Source of the DNA: Flavobacteriia bacterium
GTDB lineage: Bacteria; Bacteroidota; Bacteroidia; Flavobacteriales_D; Crocinitomicaceae
Reading direction: 5' to 3'
NCBI GenBank assembly: GCA_947490145.1
Contig: CANLGD010000004.1
Span: 1-64,000 of the forward strand
Length of the DNA stretch: 64,000 nt
Shown here: piece after piece, positions 41,265 to 48,490 of the stretch
Layout of the letters: every line of letters starts with the position of its first letter
How positions within the stretch are numbered: position 1 is the first letter of the stretch
The notes under the pieces: model-generated
What the model saw: the letters and a program-made list of their open reading frames with translations, nothing else
Told to the model about the DNA's origin: nothing
Database searches by the model: none
Translations under genes and position numbers: made by a program

Positions 41265-42917
41265 ATGCTGAAACATATTGCTCTCCGCTATAGTGGACTC
41301 TTTTTTTTATTCTCAGTTTTTGCCTTTCAATCCTCCTGTATGAAAGGTAAAAAAGTGGATTTAATTATTCATAATGCCAAAATTTATTCTGTTGATGGAA
41401 ATTATACCATTTTTGATGCAATGGCAGTGAAAGATGGAAAAATTGTTGAACTTGGTCCTGAAAGACAGATTTTAAATAAATATCGCTGTGAGGAAGCTAT
41501 CGACGCAAATGGCAAAGAGGTTTATCCTGGATTTACAGATTCTCACGGACATTTATTAAGTTTAATAGACCAAAAATTAAATTTAGACTTACGAGAAACT
41601 AAATCTTTTGATGAGGTATTATTTAAATTGGAGAAATATGCTGCTAAATCTTCTAGAAAATTCATTGTTGCTCGTGGATGGGATCAATCTTTATGGGCTT
41701 TAAAAGAATTCCCAAACAACGAAAAATTAAATAAATTATTTCCAAATATTCCTGTTTTATTGATTCGTGTGGATGGTCATGCCGCTTTAATTAATGAATG
41801 TTTGATGAAAAAAGCAAATCTGTCCAAAGATTCAAAAATAGCTGGTGGAAAAGTTATAATGGCAAATAATGTTGAAACAGGATTAATCTTGGATAATGCT
41901 ATTAACGAAGTTACAAAATTAATTCCCCCTTTTTCTCTGAAAGAAAAGCAAGAAACTTTACTTGAAATTCAAGAAGAATTATTTCAATATGGAATAACAT
42001 CTGTTCATGAAGCCGGCATAAATTTTGAAGATATTCAACTTTTTGAAAGCTTGATTAAAAGCAAAAAATTAAATTTGAATGTATATGCCATGCTTTATCC
42101 AACTGAAAAAAATAAAGATTTTGCTAAAAAAAATGGACATTATGTAAACAAAAATTTAAGTATTAGAAGTTTTAAAGTTGTAGGTGATGGATCTCTAGGG
42201 TCACGAGGTGCTTGTTTGAAAAAACCATATTCAGACGACCAGCATTCTCATGGATTTTTATTAACATCTTTGGCTGATTTTAAAGAAATTTCTGCTTTTT
42301 GTCGGAAAGTTGATTACCAAATGAATACGCATGCAATTGGAGATTCTACAAATAAGATTGTGTTAGATATTATTGCTCAAACATTCAAATACAAAAAAGA
42401 CCATCGCTGGAGAATAGAACACGCTCAGGTTTTGGATTTAATTGATATTGAAAAATTAACTTTATATGGAGCTTTTCCATCTGTGCAGCCGACTCACGCA
42501 GTTAGCGATCAACGTTGGGCAGAAAATCGAATAGGGAAAGCCAGATTAAAAGGAGCGTATGCTTACAAATCTATTTTGGACAAAACAGGAATTTTTGCTT
42601 TAGGAACAGATTTTCCGGTAGAATCGTTTGATCCTTTTTTGACAATCCACGCTGCAGTTCAGCGAAAAAATGTGCAAAATTTACCAAAAAATGGATTGTT
42701 AATGAATGAAGCAATTTCGCTAAAAGAATGTATCCAAGGAATGACACTCTGGCCAACATTTGCTTGTTTTCAAGAAAATAAATCTGGTTCATTAGAAAAA
42801 GGGAAAGATGCAACATTTTTTATTGCAGATTTACCAGTGCGATCTTATTCCACATTCCAGCAAAATTTTGCTTTTATGACTTTTATAAAAGCAAAAAAGG
42901 TTTACTCTGCCGAATAA
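41265..42917 (+). CDS. Amidohydrolase family 3 lipoprotein-like protein (YtcJ type)
   Basis: A 550-residue metal-dependent hydrolase. The metal ligands H94 and H96 (DSHGHLLS) are present, with the later GDGSLGSRGA, TGYP-like HAIGDSTN, EHAQVL and LGTDFPVE segments. The N-terminus has a hydrophobic segment ending at C25 (FQSSC), which looks like a lipoprotein signal with a non-standard lipobox. It would act in the periplasm or at the outer membrane. The stop codon is part of a strong terminator. Substrate unknown; cyclic amides or N-acyl compounds are typical. Confidence 0.88.
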   Translation: MLKHIALRYSGLFFLFSVFAFQSSCMKGKKVDLIIHNAKIYSVDGNYTIFDAMAVKDGKIVELGPERQILNKYRCEEAIDANGKEVYPGFTDSHGHLLSLIDQKLNLDLRETKSFDEVLFKLEKYAAKSSRKFIVARGWDQSLWALKEFPNNEKLNKLFPNIPVLLIRVDGHAALINECLMKKANLSKDSKIAGGKVIMANNVETGLILDNAINEVTKLIPPFSLKEKQETLLEIQEELFQYGITSVHEAGINFEDIQLFESLIKSKKLNLNVYAMLYPTEKNKDFAKKNGHYVNKNLSIRSFKVVGDGSLGSRGACLKKPYSDDQHSHGFLLTSLADFKEISAFCRKVDYQMNTHAIGDSTNKIVLDIIAQTFKYKKDHRWRIEHAQVLDLIDIEKLTLYGAFPSVQPTHAVSDQRWAENRIGKARLKGAYAYKSILDKTGIFALGTDFPVESFDPFLTIHAAVQRKNVQNLPKNGLLMNEAISLKECIQGMTLWPTFACFQENKSGSLEKGKDATFFIADLPVRSYSTFQQNFAFMTFIKAKKVYSAE

Positions 42918-42926
42918 ACCTTTTTT
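42893..42926 (+). terminator. Terminator overlapping the amidohydrolase stop codon
   Basis: AAAAAAGGTTTA (42893-42904) pairs perfectly with TAAACCTTTTTT (42915-42926), 10-base loop. The stop codon TAA (42915-42917) is the first triplet of the right arm. Symmetric in sequence, so it can stop transcription from both sides. Confidence 0.85.
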
Positions 42927-43167
42927 CAAAACAAAAACAAGTATAAGTCTTTTTAAAACCAGATAAAATGTGACTTATGCATTCTCTTAAAACAAAACTA
43001 AAATCATATGATAAAAAAGCTGCAAGACAAATTTATTTTATGCTCCTAATTTTCATTAGTAAACACAAAATTCGCATAAAAGTTACAGTTGAACGAAGGT
43101 AAATGAATATTTATGACTTAATAATGAATAAATATACATTTTGAATGATAATTTAACTTTTGGCGTT

Positions 43168-43200
43168 AATTGCTAAAAATAATTATTATTTTTAGCAATT
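43168..43200 (+). other. Perfect 15-bp hairpin without T-run
   Basis: AATTGCTAAAAATAA (43168-43182) pairs fully with TTATTTTTAGCAATT (43186-43200), loop TTA. No coding sequence or T-run follows (ATCTTTTCAC). It may be a cruciform site, a protein-binding site, a processing signal or part of a small RNA. Confidence 0.55.
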
Positions 43201-43260
43201 ATCTTTTCACAAAATTTATTTAGTATCACCTATACTAGAAGTTATCTAATTTTAGAGTGC

Positions 43261-43277
43261 TTTTACTTTAAGTAAAA
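43261..43277 (+). promoter_or_regulatory. 17-bp palindrome upstream of the acyl-CoA ligase gene
   Basis: TTTTACTT-T-AAGTAAAA is a perfect 8-bp inverted repeat with a single central base, 34 bp before ATG 43312. This is an operator-like site for a dimeric regulator; the regulator is not encoded next to it. Confidence 0.5.
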
Positions 43278-43311
43278 ATAATAATGATTGTTTAATATAA
43301 TTTAGAAATCT

Positions 43312-45108
43312 ATGAAGATTGAAGCTAAAGACTCTATGAACAGACTATTTGATATTCCTTATCATCAGTTAGAACATTTTCCGAATCCAAAAATGTTTTC
43401 TACAAAAATAAATGGAGAATGGATTCCTATTTCTACCAAAGATTTTTTACAATCTGTAAATGAATATTCAAGGGCATTAGTTGGATTCGGTATTAAGCCC
43501 AACGATAAAGTTGCCATCGTTTCGAGTAATCGCTTTGAATGGAATATGATGGATTTGGCAATTTTACAAATTGGAGCAATTGTTATACCTGTTTATCCAA
43601 ATATTGCAACGAAAGATTACCTGTATATTTTTAATGATGCCCAAATTAAACTCTGTTTTTGTGGTAATGAAGAATTATTTACAAAAATAAACAGTATAAA
43701 AAATGAAATTCCAAGTTTGGAAAAAATTGTTTGTTTTGATGAAGCTGAAAAGGTGGAACATTTTTCAAATTTATTGACATTTAATCTTGAAGTAGATCAA
43801 AAAACAGTTGAAGAACTTAAGGTAAATGTTAGAAATTTAGATTTAGCAACGATTATTTACACTTCTGGTACAACTGGAAACCCGAAAGGAGTGATGCTTT
43901 CTCATAATAACTTAATTTCAAACGTACTTGGCTGTGTGGAACGAATTCCTGCAGATCATAATTCGCGTGTTTTGACATTTTTACCTGCTTGTCATGTTTA
44001 CGAGCGAATGTTACATTATTTATACATGTATTTAGGTTGTGCGATTTATTTTGCAGAATCAATGGATACAATTGGTGATAATGTCCGAGAAGTAAAGCCA
44101 CATGTTTTTACGGCAGTTCCTCGCCTTTTGGAGAAGATATTTGAAAAAATAATGGCTAAAGGCGATGTATTAACTGGCATAAAACGAAAATTATTTTTCT
44201 GGTCTGTAAAATTAGCGGAAGAATACGATTTTAAAGGAAAATCGGCTTGGTATAACTTTAAGTTAAAAATTGCTCGAAAATTAATTTTCTCCAAGTGGCA
44301 GGAAGCTTTAGGTGGACATACAACTGCTGTTGCTTCTGGAAGTGCAGCTTTGCAACCAAGATTGGCAAGAATATTTCTTGCAGCTGGAATTCCGATTTTG
44401 GAAGGTTATGGTTTAACGGAAACTTCTCCCGTTGTCTCAGTGAATTGTTTCAAAAAAGGAATTAAAATTGGAACTGTTGGAACACTTTTAAATAATGTAA
44501 AAGTTAAATTTGGTGCAGATGGCGAAATCCTGGTAAAAGGTCCTAATGTGATGATGGGTTATTATAATTTACCAGAAAAAACTGCTGAAGAAATAAATTC
44601 TGAAGGTTGGTTCCATACAGGAGATATAGGAGAAATGGTGGAAGAAAAGTTCCTAAAAATTACTGATAGAAAAAAGGAAATTTTTAAAACTTCTGGTGGC
44701 AAATTTATCATTCCGCAAGCCATGGAAAATAAATTCAAAGAATCTCGTTTTATAGAGCAAATAATGGTAATTGGTGAAAATGAAAAATTCCCTGCAGCGA
44801 TGATTGTGCCTAATTTTAATTTTATTAAAGAGTGGAGCACTCGAAAAAAACTGAATATAGAAACTCTTTCAAATGAAGAGTTGTACAAAAATGAACTTGT
44901 CATAAAACGCATTGAATTAGCGGTTGAAAAATTAAATGCGAATTATGGAAATTGGGAACAAATCAAAAAAGTTTCATTGTTACCAAAGGAATTCACGATT
45001 GATGGGGGAGAGCTAACTCCAACCTTGAAGTTGAAACGTAAAATAATTATGGAAAAGTATAAAATTGTTGTTGATTATATTTATCATGAAGATTCTGCGA
45101 AAGAGTAA
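43312..45108 (+). CDS. Long-chain fatty acid-CoA ligase (AMP-forming)
   Basis: Activates fatty acids to acyl-CoA. The 598 residues contain the AMP-binding motif YTSGTTGNPKGVMLSHNNL (from about 183), LPACHVYERM, EGYGLTETSPVVS, GWFHTGDIGEM and ITDRKKEIFKTSGGKFIIPQ with its adenylation lysine region. This length and the HVYERMLHYLYM motif place it with the Faa/FadD-like long-chain group. The gene runs to 29 bp before rsmG. A palindrome lies upstream of its start. Confidence 0.93.
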   Translation: MKIEAKDSMNRLFDIPYHQLEHFPNPKMFSTKINGEWIPISTKDFLQSVNEYSRALVGFGIKPNDKVAIVSSNRFEWNMMDLAILQIGAIVIPVYPNIATKDYLYIFNDAQIKLCFCGNEELFTKINSIKNEIPSLEKIVCFDEAEKVEHFSNLLTFNLEVDQKTVEELKVNVRNLDLATIIYTSGTTGNPKGVMLSHNNLISNVLGCVERIPADHNSRVLTFLPACHVYERMLHYLYMYLGCAIYFAESMDTIGDNVREVKPHVFTAVPRLLEKIFEKIMAKGDVLTGIKRKLFFWSVKLAEEYDFKGKSAWYNFKLKIARKLIFSKWQEALGGHTTAVASGSAALQPRLARIFLAAGIPILEGYGLTETSPVVSVNCFKKGIKIGTVGTLLNNVKVKFGADGEILVKGPNVMMGYYNLPEKTAEEINSEGWFHTGDIGEMVEEKFLKITDRKKEIFKTSGGKFIIPQAMENKFKESRFIEQIMVIGENEKFPAAMIVPNFNFIKEWSTRKKLNIETLSNEELYKNELVIKRIELAVEKLNANYGNWEQIKKVSLLPKEFTIDGGELTPTLKLKRKIIMEKYKIVVDYIYHEDSAKE

Positions 45109-45116
45109 TTTTTTCT

Positions 45117-45124
45117 TACTTTTG
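45117..45124 (+). promoter_or_regulatory. -7 box for rsmG
   Basis: TACTTTTG, full match to TAnnTTTG, 12 bp before ATG 45137, just after the stop of the ligase gene. Confidence 0.5.
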
Positions 45125-45136
45125 CAGAAAAAGAAC

Positions 45137-45769
45137 ATGAATTCAGTAGAATTAGTCAAAAAATATTTTAAAAATTTAAGCGAAAAGCAAATTGCTCAAT
45201 TTACTGAATTACGTGAAATTTATGAATTTTGGAATAATCAGATAAATGTTATCTCACGAAAAGATCTGGATTCTTTCTATGAAAGGCATGTCTTACATTC
45301 TTTAGCAATCGCCAAAATAATTGATTTTAAACCAAACACAACTATTTTAGATATTGGAACAGGTGGAGGTTTTCCGGGAATTCCATTAGCGATTTTATTT
45401 CCTGATTGCCAGTTTCACCTGGTAGATTCTATAGGTAAAAAAATCAAAGTTGTGACAGAAGTTGCAGCACATTTGAAATTAGAAAATGTTAAAGCATCAA
45501 ACGATAGAGCGGAAAACATCAAAGAAAAATTTGATTTTATTGTTAGTCGTGCTGTAACTGCAATGCCAACTTTTTTAACTTGGACAAAAAACAAATTCAA
45601 TAAAGAAAATAAAAATTACATGAAAAATGGAATTTTGTATCTAAAAGGTGGAGATTTAAAAGAAGAAATGAAACACATCAAACAAAAAATAACCTATCAT
45701 TCAATTCCTGATTTCTTTGAAGAAGATTTTTTTGAAACGAAAAAAGTTGTTTTTGTAAAAATGAATTGA
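45137..45769 (+). CDS. rsmG: 16S rRNA (guanine-527-N7) methyltransferase
   Basis: Methylates G527 of 16S rRNA. The 210 residues have HSLAIAK, DIGTGGGFPGIPLAILFPDC as SAM-binding site, VDSIGKKIKVV, NDRAENI, and VSRAVTAM. A longer frame from 45065 lies mostly within the ligase gene, so I chose ATG 45137 (MNSVELVKKYFKN), right behind a -7 box. Convergent with the next gene, which is on the minus strand. Confidence 0.95.
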   Translation: MNSVELVKKYFKNLSEKQIAQFTELREIYEFWNNQINVISRKDLDSFYERHVLHSLAIAKIIDFKPNTTILDIGTGGGFPGIPLAILFPDCQFHLVDSIGKKIKVVTEVAAHLKLENVKASNDRAENIKEKFDFIVSRAVTAMPTFLTWTKNKFNKENKNYMKNGILYLKGGDLKEEMKHIKQKITYHSIPDFFEEDFFETKKVVFVKMN

Positions 45770-45798
45770 AATCTTAAATATTTGAAATTGTACTTAAA

Positions 45799-46335
45799 TT
45801 ACATTTTATACTTCTTGAAAAACACATCCCAATCCCAAAGAAAACTTTGAACAACATCATCCATTCTTTTTAAGAATAATGGATTTGGCGCTTGCATTCT
45901 TTTGAAATAGTCATCTTGAAAGTCATTCAAATTGTATTTATAAAAAATGGATTTTGACATAGCATAAATCATATTTTTTGAAGGATGATTTTTTCGAGAC
46001 ATAAAGCTCTGGTATTCGCGGATTAAATCAATAAATGAGTGTAGTTCCATTCCGTAAATTTTAGCTAATTTCTCAAAAACCAATTTCTCAACATTATGCG
46101 CTTGTTCAGCTTCAAAAGTACTTTCAATGAATGATAAATTTCCAACAAGCACAATCATAGCGAATTCACCATCTTGGTTTGCCTGAATCTGAGGTGAAAC
46201 GACAAATGCTGCGTCTTCATTTATAATAGAAGCAACTTCATCAAATCCTTTTTCTACTACTTCAAATAAAGCGTTCACAAAAATATTTGCAACTTGATTA
46301 TCTGACAATCTTTTCTTGATTAATGAGCTTAACAT
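45799..46335 (-). CDS. Conserved protein of unknown function (178 residues)
   Basis: A soluble protein without signal peptide or membrane segment, mixed helices and strands. Notable stretches are VSPQIQANQDGEFAMIVLVG and IREYQSFMSRKNHPSKNMIY, ending FLWDWDVFFKKYKM. The Trp/Phe-rich C-terminus looks like a conserved core. A full -7 box precedes the start, so it is a single-gene unit. I did not recognise a family; similar proteins seem confined to Bacteroidota. Confidence 0.8.
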   Translation of the reverse strand: MLSSLIKKRLSDNQVANIFVNALFEVVEKGFDEVASIINEDAAFVVSPQIQANQDGEFAMIVLVGNLSFIESTFEAEQAHNVEKLVFEKLAKIYGMELHSFIDLIREYQSFMSRKNHPSKNMIYAMSKSIFYKYNLNDFQDDYFKRMQAPNPLFLKRMDDVVQSFLWDWDVFFKKYKM

Positions 46336-46364
46336 CTTTGTAACTATTAATATCGTTTGAAAAA

Positions 46365-46397
46365 CAAAGATACTAATCGATTAAGGACAAAAAGCAA
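46365..46397 (-). promoter_or_regulatory. Promoter for the 178-residue protein gene
   Basis: On the minus strand TTGC (46397-46394) and TATCTTTG (46372-46365) are 21 bp apart, a full -7 match and a fair -33. The start codon lies 29 bp downstream. Confidence 0.55.
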
Positions 46398-46501
46398 TCT
46401 TTGAAAAGACATTATCAACTAAGTTATTAACATTAACTTTACATTACACTAATTGAGAAATTAATTGTACTTTTAAAAAATAGAGCTGGTAAATTTATAA
46501 A

Positions 46502-47425
46502 ATGAAAAAAAGAATTTTAGTGTTATTTTCGTTATTTATTTGTATAACAGTTATTTACTTTAATTTATTTAAGGAAAATAATCAAAATAATTCACAATTC
46601 AATTCAAAAAAAAGTTCATTAAAAATTGAAAGATCATTAAATTCATCAGAAAATTTAAAAGAATTAGCGGAAACCGAAAAATATATAAAAGTAAAACTTA
46701 TAAAATCTTTTCTTGTCGAAAAAATAATCTCATTTCCAATTTCAGGAATGTTGGAGAAAGGAGAATTAATTTTAAAAGTTGGTTCGAAAGTTAAAAAACA
46801 CGATTTCCTATTTCAGTTAAATAATAAAAAATATTTTGACGAATTAGTGGTTTTCAAAAGAGAATTAAAATCTATTTTGAATTTAAATTTTACAAATATT
46901 TCGCAGCAATTTCCCAATGAAGTAAGCAAATGGCAAATTTTTTACAACGAAATTTCAGAGACAGACTTACTTCCAAAAGTTCCCGTTTTCTCCTCAAAAA
47001 ATGAAGATAATTACTTTCGGGAAATTAAATTTAATTTAACTTTTGCTAAAATTGAAAAGAAAGAATCCGAGGCTGAAAACTATTTTTATTTATCACCAAT
47101 TAAAGGACAAATTGGAGAAATTTATTGTCGGTTAAATTCACACATTAGGGCAAATCAAAAAGTTGCAACGATTATAAATCCAAACATTACTCTACTAACT
47201 TTAAAAATTCATAAAAAAAATGAACAGTTTTTTCTCCATAAACAGAAAATAAAAGCTCAAATTGTATTGCTTTCAAGTCAACATAAAACTATTTTAATAA
47301 ATCCAAATTTTGTGTCTAAAAAAAGTGCTGTTGCTGATAGTATTTCTCTCATTTTCAAAGTTAACTCTAGAGAATTGAAATCAATAAAAGCAGATGAAGC
47401 TTTATTTTTTAATATGAAAAAATAA
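46502..47425 (+). CDS. Membrane-fusion (HlyD-like) protein without a partner
   Basis: 307 residues: one N-terminal membrane anchor (RILVLFSLFICITVIYFNLF), then a periplasmic part with two half-lipoyl-like segments (FPISGMLEKGELILKVGSKV followed by KKHDFLFQLNN; LSPIKGQIGEIYCRLNSHIR followed by ANQKVATI), split by a helical hairpin. This is the layout of periplasmic adaptors of tripartite pumps. No inner-membrane pump or outer-membrane channel gene is near. It lies upstream of the porP gene by 66 bp. A role as an adaptor or as a T9SS-linked envelope protein is inference. Confidence 0.65.
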   Translation: MKKRILVLFSLFICITVIYFNLFKENNQNNSQFNSKKSSLKIERSLNSSENLKELAETEKYIKVKLIKSFLVEKIISFPISGMLEKGELILKVGSKVKKHDFLFQLNNKKYFDELVVFKRELKSILNLNFTNISQQFPNEVSKWQIFYNEISETDLLPKVPVFSSKNEDNYFREIKFNLTFAKIEKKESEAENYFYLSPIKGQIGEIYCRLNSHIRANQKVATIINPNITLLTLKIHKKNEQFFLHKQKIKAQIVLLSSQHKTILINPNFVSKKSAVADSISLIFKVNSRELKSIKADEALFFNMKK

Positions 47426-47491
47426 TAATTTCATTAAAATTAATTCTATTTTATTTTTTTTCACTATCTTCATCACTGAAAAACATTTAAG

Positions 47492-48490
47492 GTGAGAACA
47501 ATTGCTTTTATATTTCTTGTATTTATGTGTGAATTAAGTTTTGCACAAGATATTCATTGGTCGCAATTTTTCAATAATTCACTTTATTTAAGTCCGGCAA
47601 ATAGCGGTAATTTCAAAGGGAATAATAGATTTATTTCGTCTTATAGAGAGCAGTGGAAAAGCGTTACAAAACCTTTCAAAACATTTTCATTTTCGTTTGA
47701 TACCCATCTCAAAAAAAACCAAGATGTTGGCTTGGGTTTTTTACTTTTCAATGATATTTCTGGTGATGGAAAATTTAAAACAATTGAACTTCAATTGATG
47801 CCTTCTTACCGTAAATTTCTGAATAAGGATTCAACGCAACAACTAACTGCAGGATTACAAATTGCCCTTAACCACAGGCAATTTACTTTCCCGAATTTTT
47901 ATTTTGATGAACAGTTTAATGGATTAAAATACGATTCAAATGCACCTATTACGGAAGAATTAATCACTTCAAAAAGGAATAATTTGTCACTGGGGACCGG
48001 AATTTCTTATGAAGTAATTAAAGACAAGAAACATTTATTTCAATTTGGTTTTTCGGTATTTAATTTGAATCAACCGAATCAAGGATTTTATGGTGAAAAA
48101 GTAAAAAGAGATGTTCGATTTAGTTTATTTGCAAATGCAACAATTAAGTTAAACGAAAAGATTAATTTATTGCCTTCCCTCATATTTCAAAAACAAGGAA
48201 CTTTTCGTGAATTAATTTTTGGTTCTCAAGTAAAGTATGCCTTAAAAAACGATGCAAAATCCTACAAGGCGATTTCTGGTGGAATTTTTATGCGGAAAAA
48301 AGATGCTTTTTTCTTAAATTTTGGAATTGATTTAAATAATTTTTATGTTGCCTTAAGTTATGATGTGAATATTTCAAATTTAAAGCCTGCAAGTAATTCA
48401 AGAGGTGGATTTGAATTAAATTTAAAATATATATTTAATAAATACAACCCAAAACAAATTCAACACAGAGTATGCCCAGAATTTATTTGA
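47492..48490 (+). CDS. PorP/SprF family outer-membrane protein (T9SS)
   Basis: 332 residues: signal peptide (RTIAFIFLVFMCELSFAQ), then DIHWSQFFNNSLYLSPANSG, the opening that marks the PorP/SprF family, and an outer-membrane barrel (FLLFNDISGDGKFKT, LTAGLQIALNHRQF, YVALSYDVNIS). Such proteins work with T9SS, often as anchors for surface proteins such as SprB. The start is GTG 47492, since no nearby ATG keeps the signal peptide. It overlaps the next gene by 19 bp, a coupling typical of porP with a TPR/PD40/OmpA protein. Confidence 0.92.
   Translation: MRTIAFIFLVFMCELSFAQDIHWSQFFNNSLYLSPANSGNFKGNNRFISSYREQWKSVTKPFKTFSFSFDTHLKKNQDVGLGFLLFNDISGDGKFKTIELQLMPSYRKFLNKDSTQQLTAGLQIALNHRQFTFPNFYFDEQFNGLKYDSNAPITEELITSKRNNLSLGTGISYEVIKDKKHLFQFGFSVFNLNQPNQGFYGEKVKRDVRFSLFANATIKLNEKINLLPSLIFQKQGTFRELIFGSQVKYALKNDAKSYKAISGGIFMRKKDAFFLNFGIDLNNFYVALSYDVNISNLKPASNSRGGFELNLKYIFNKYNPKQIQHRVCPEFI

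Larger units (their letters stand above)
42918..43311 (+). other. Intergenic region with hairpin and palindrome upstream of the acyl-CoA ligase
   Basis: 394 bp. It holds the right arm of the amidohydrolase terminator, a 15-bp perfect hairpin (43168-43200) and a 17-bp palindrome (43261-43277). A 41-codon ATG frame (42977-43102) has no recognisable likeness and is not called. Confidence 0.6.

Noticed and set aside
42977-43102. 41-codon ATG frame (MHSLKTKLKSYDKKAARQ...)
   Set aside because: No likeness to a known protein, no promoter box at a fitting distance, and low-complexity Lys/Ile content expected of AT-rich intergenic DNA.
45065-45136. Longer start for rsmG inside the ligase gene
   Set aside because: The extra residues are hydrophobic noise; the family begins near MNSVELVKKYF, and a full -7 box sits just before ATG 45137.
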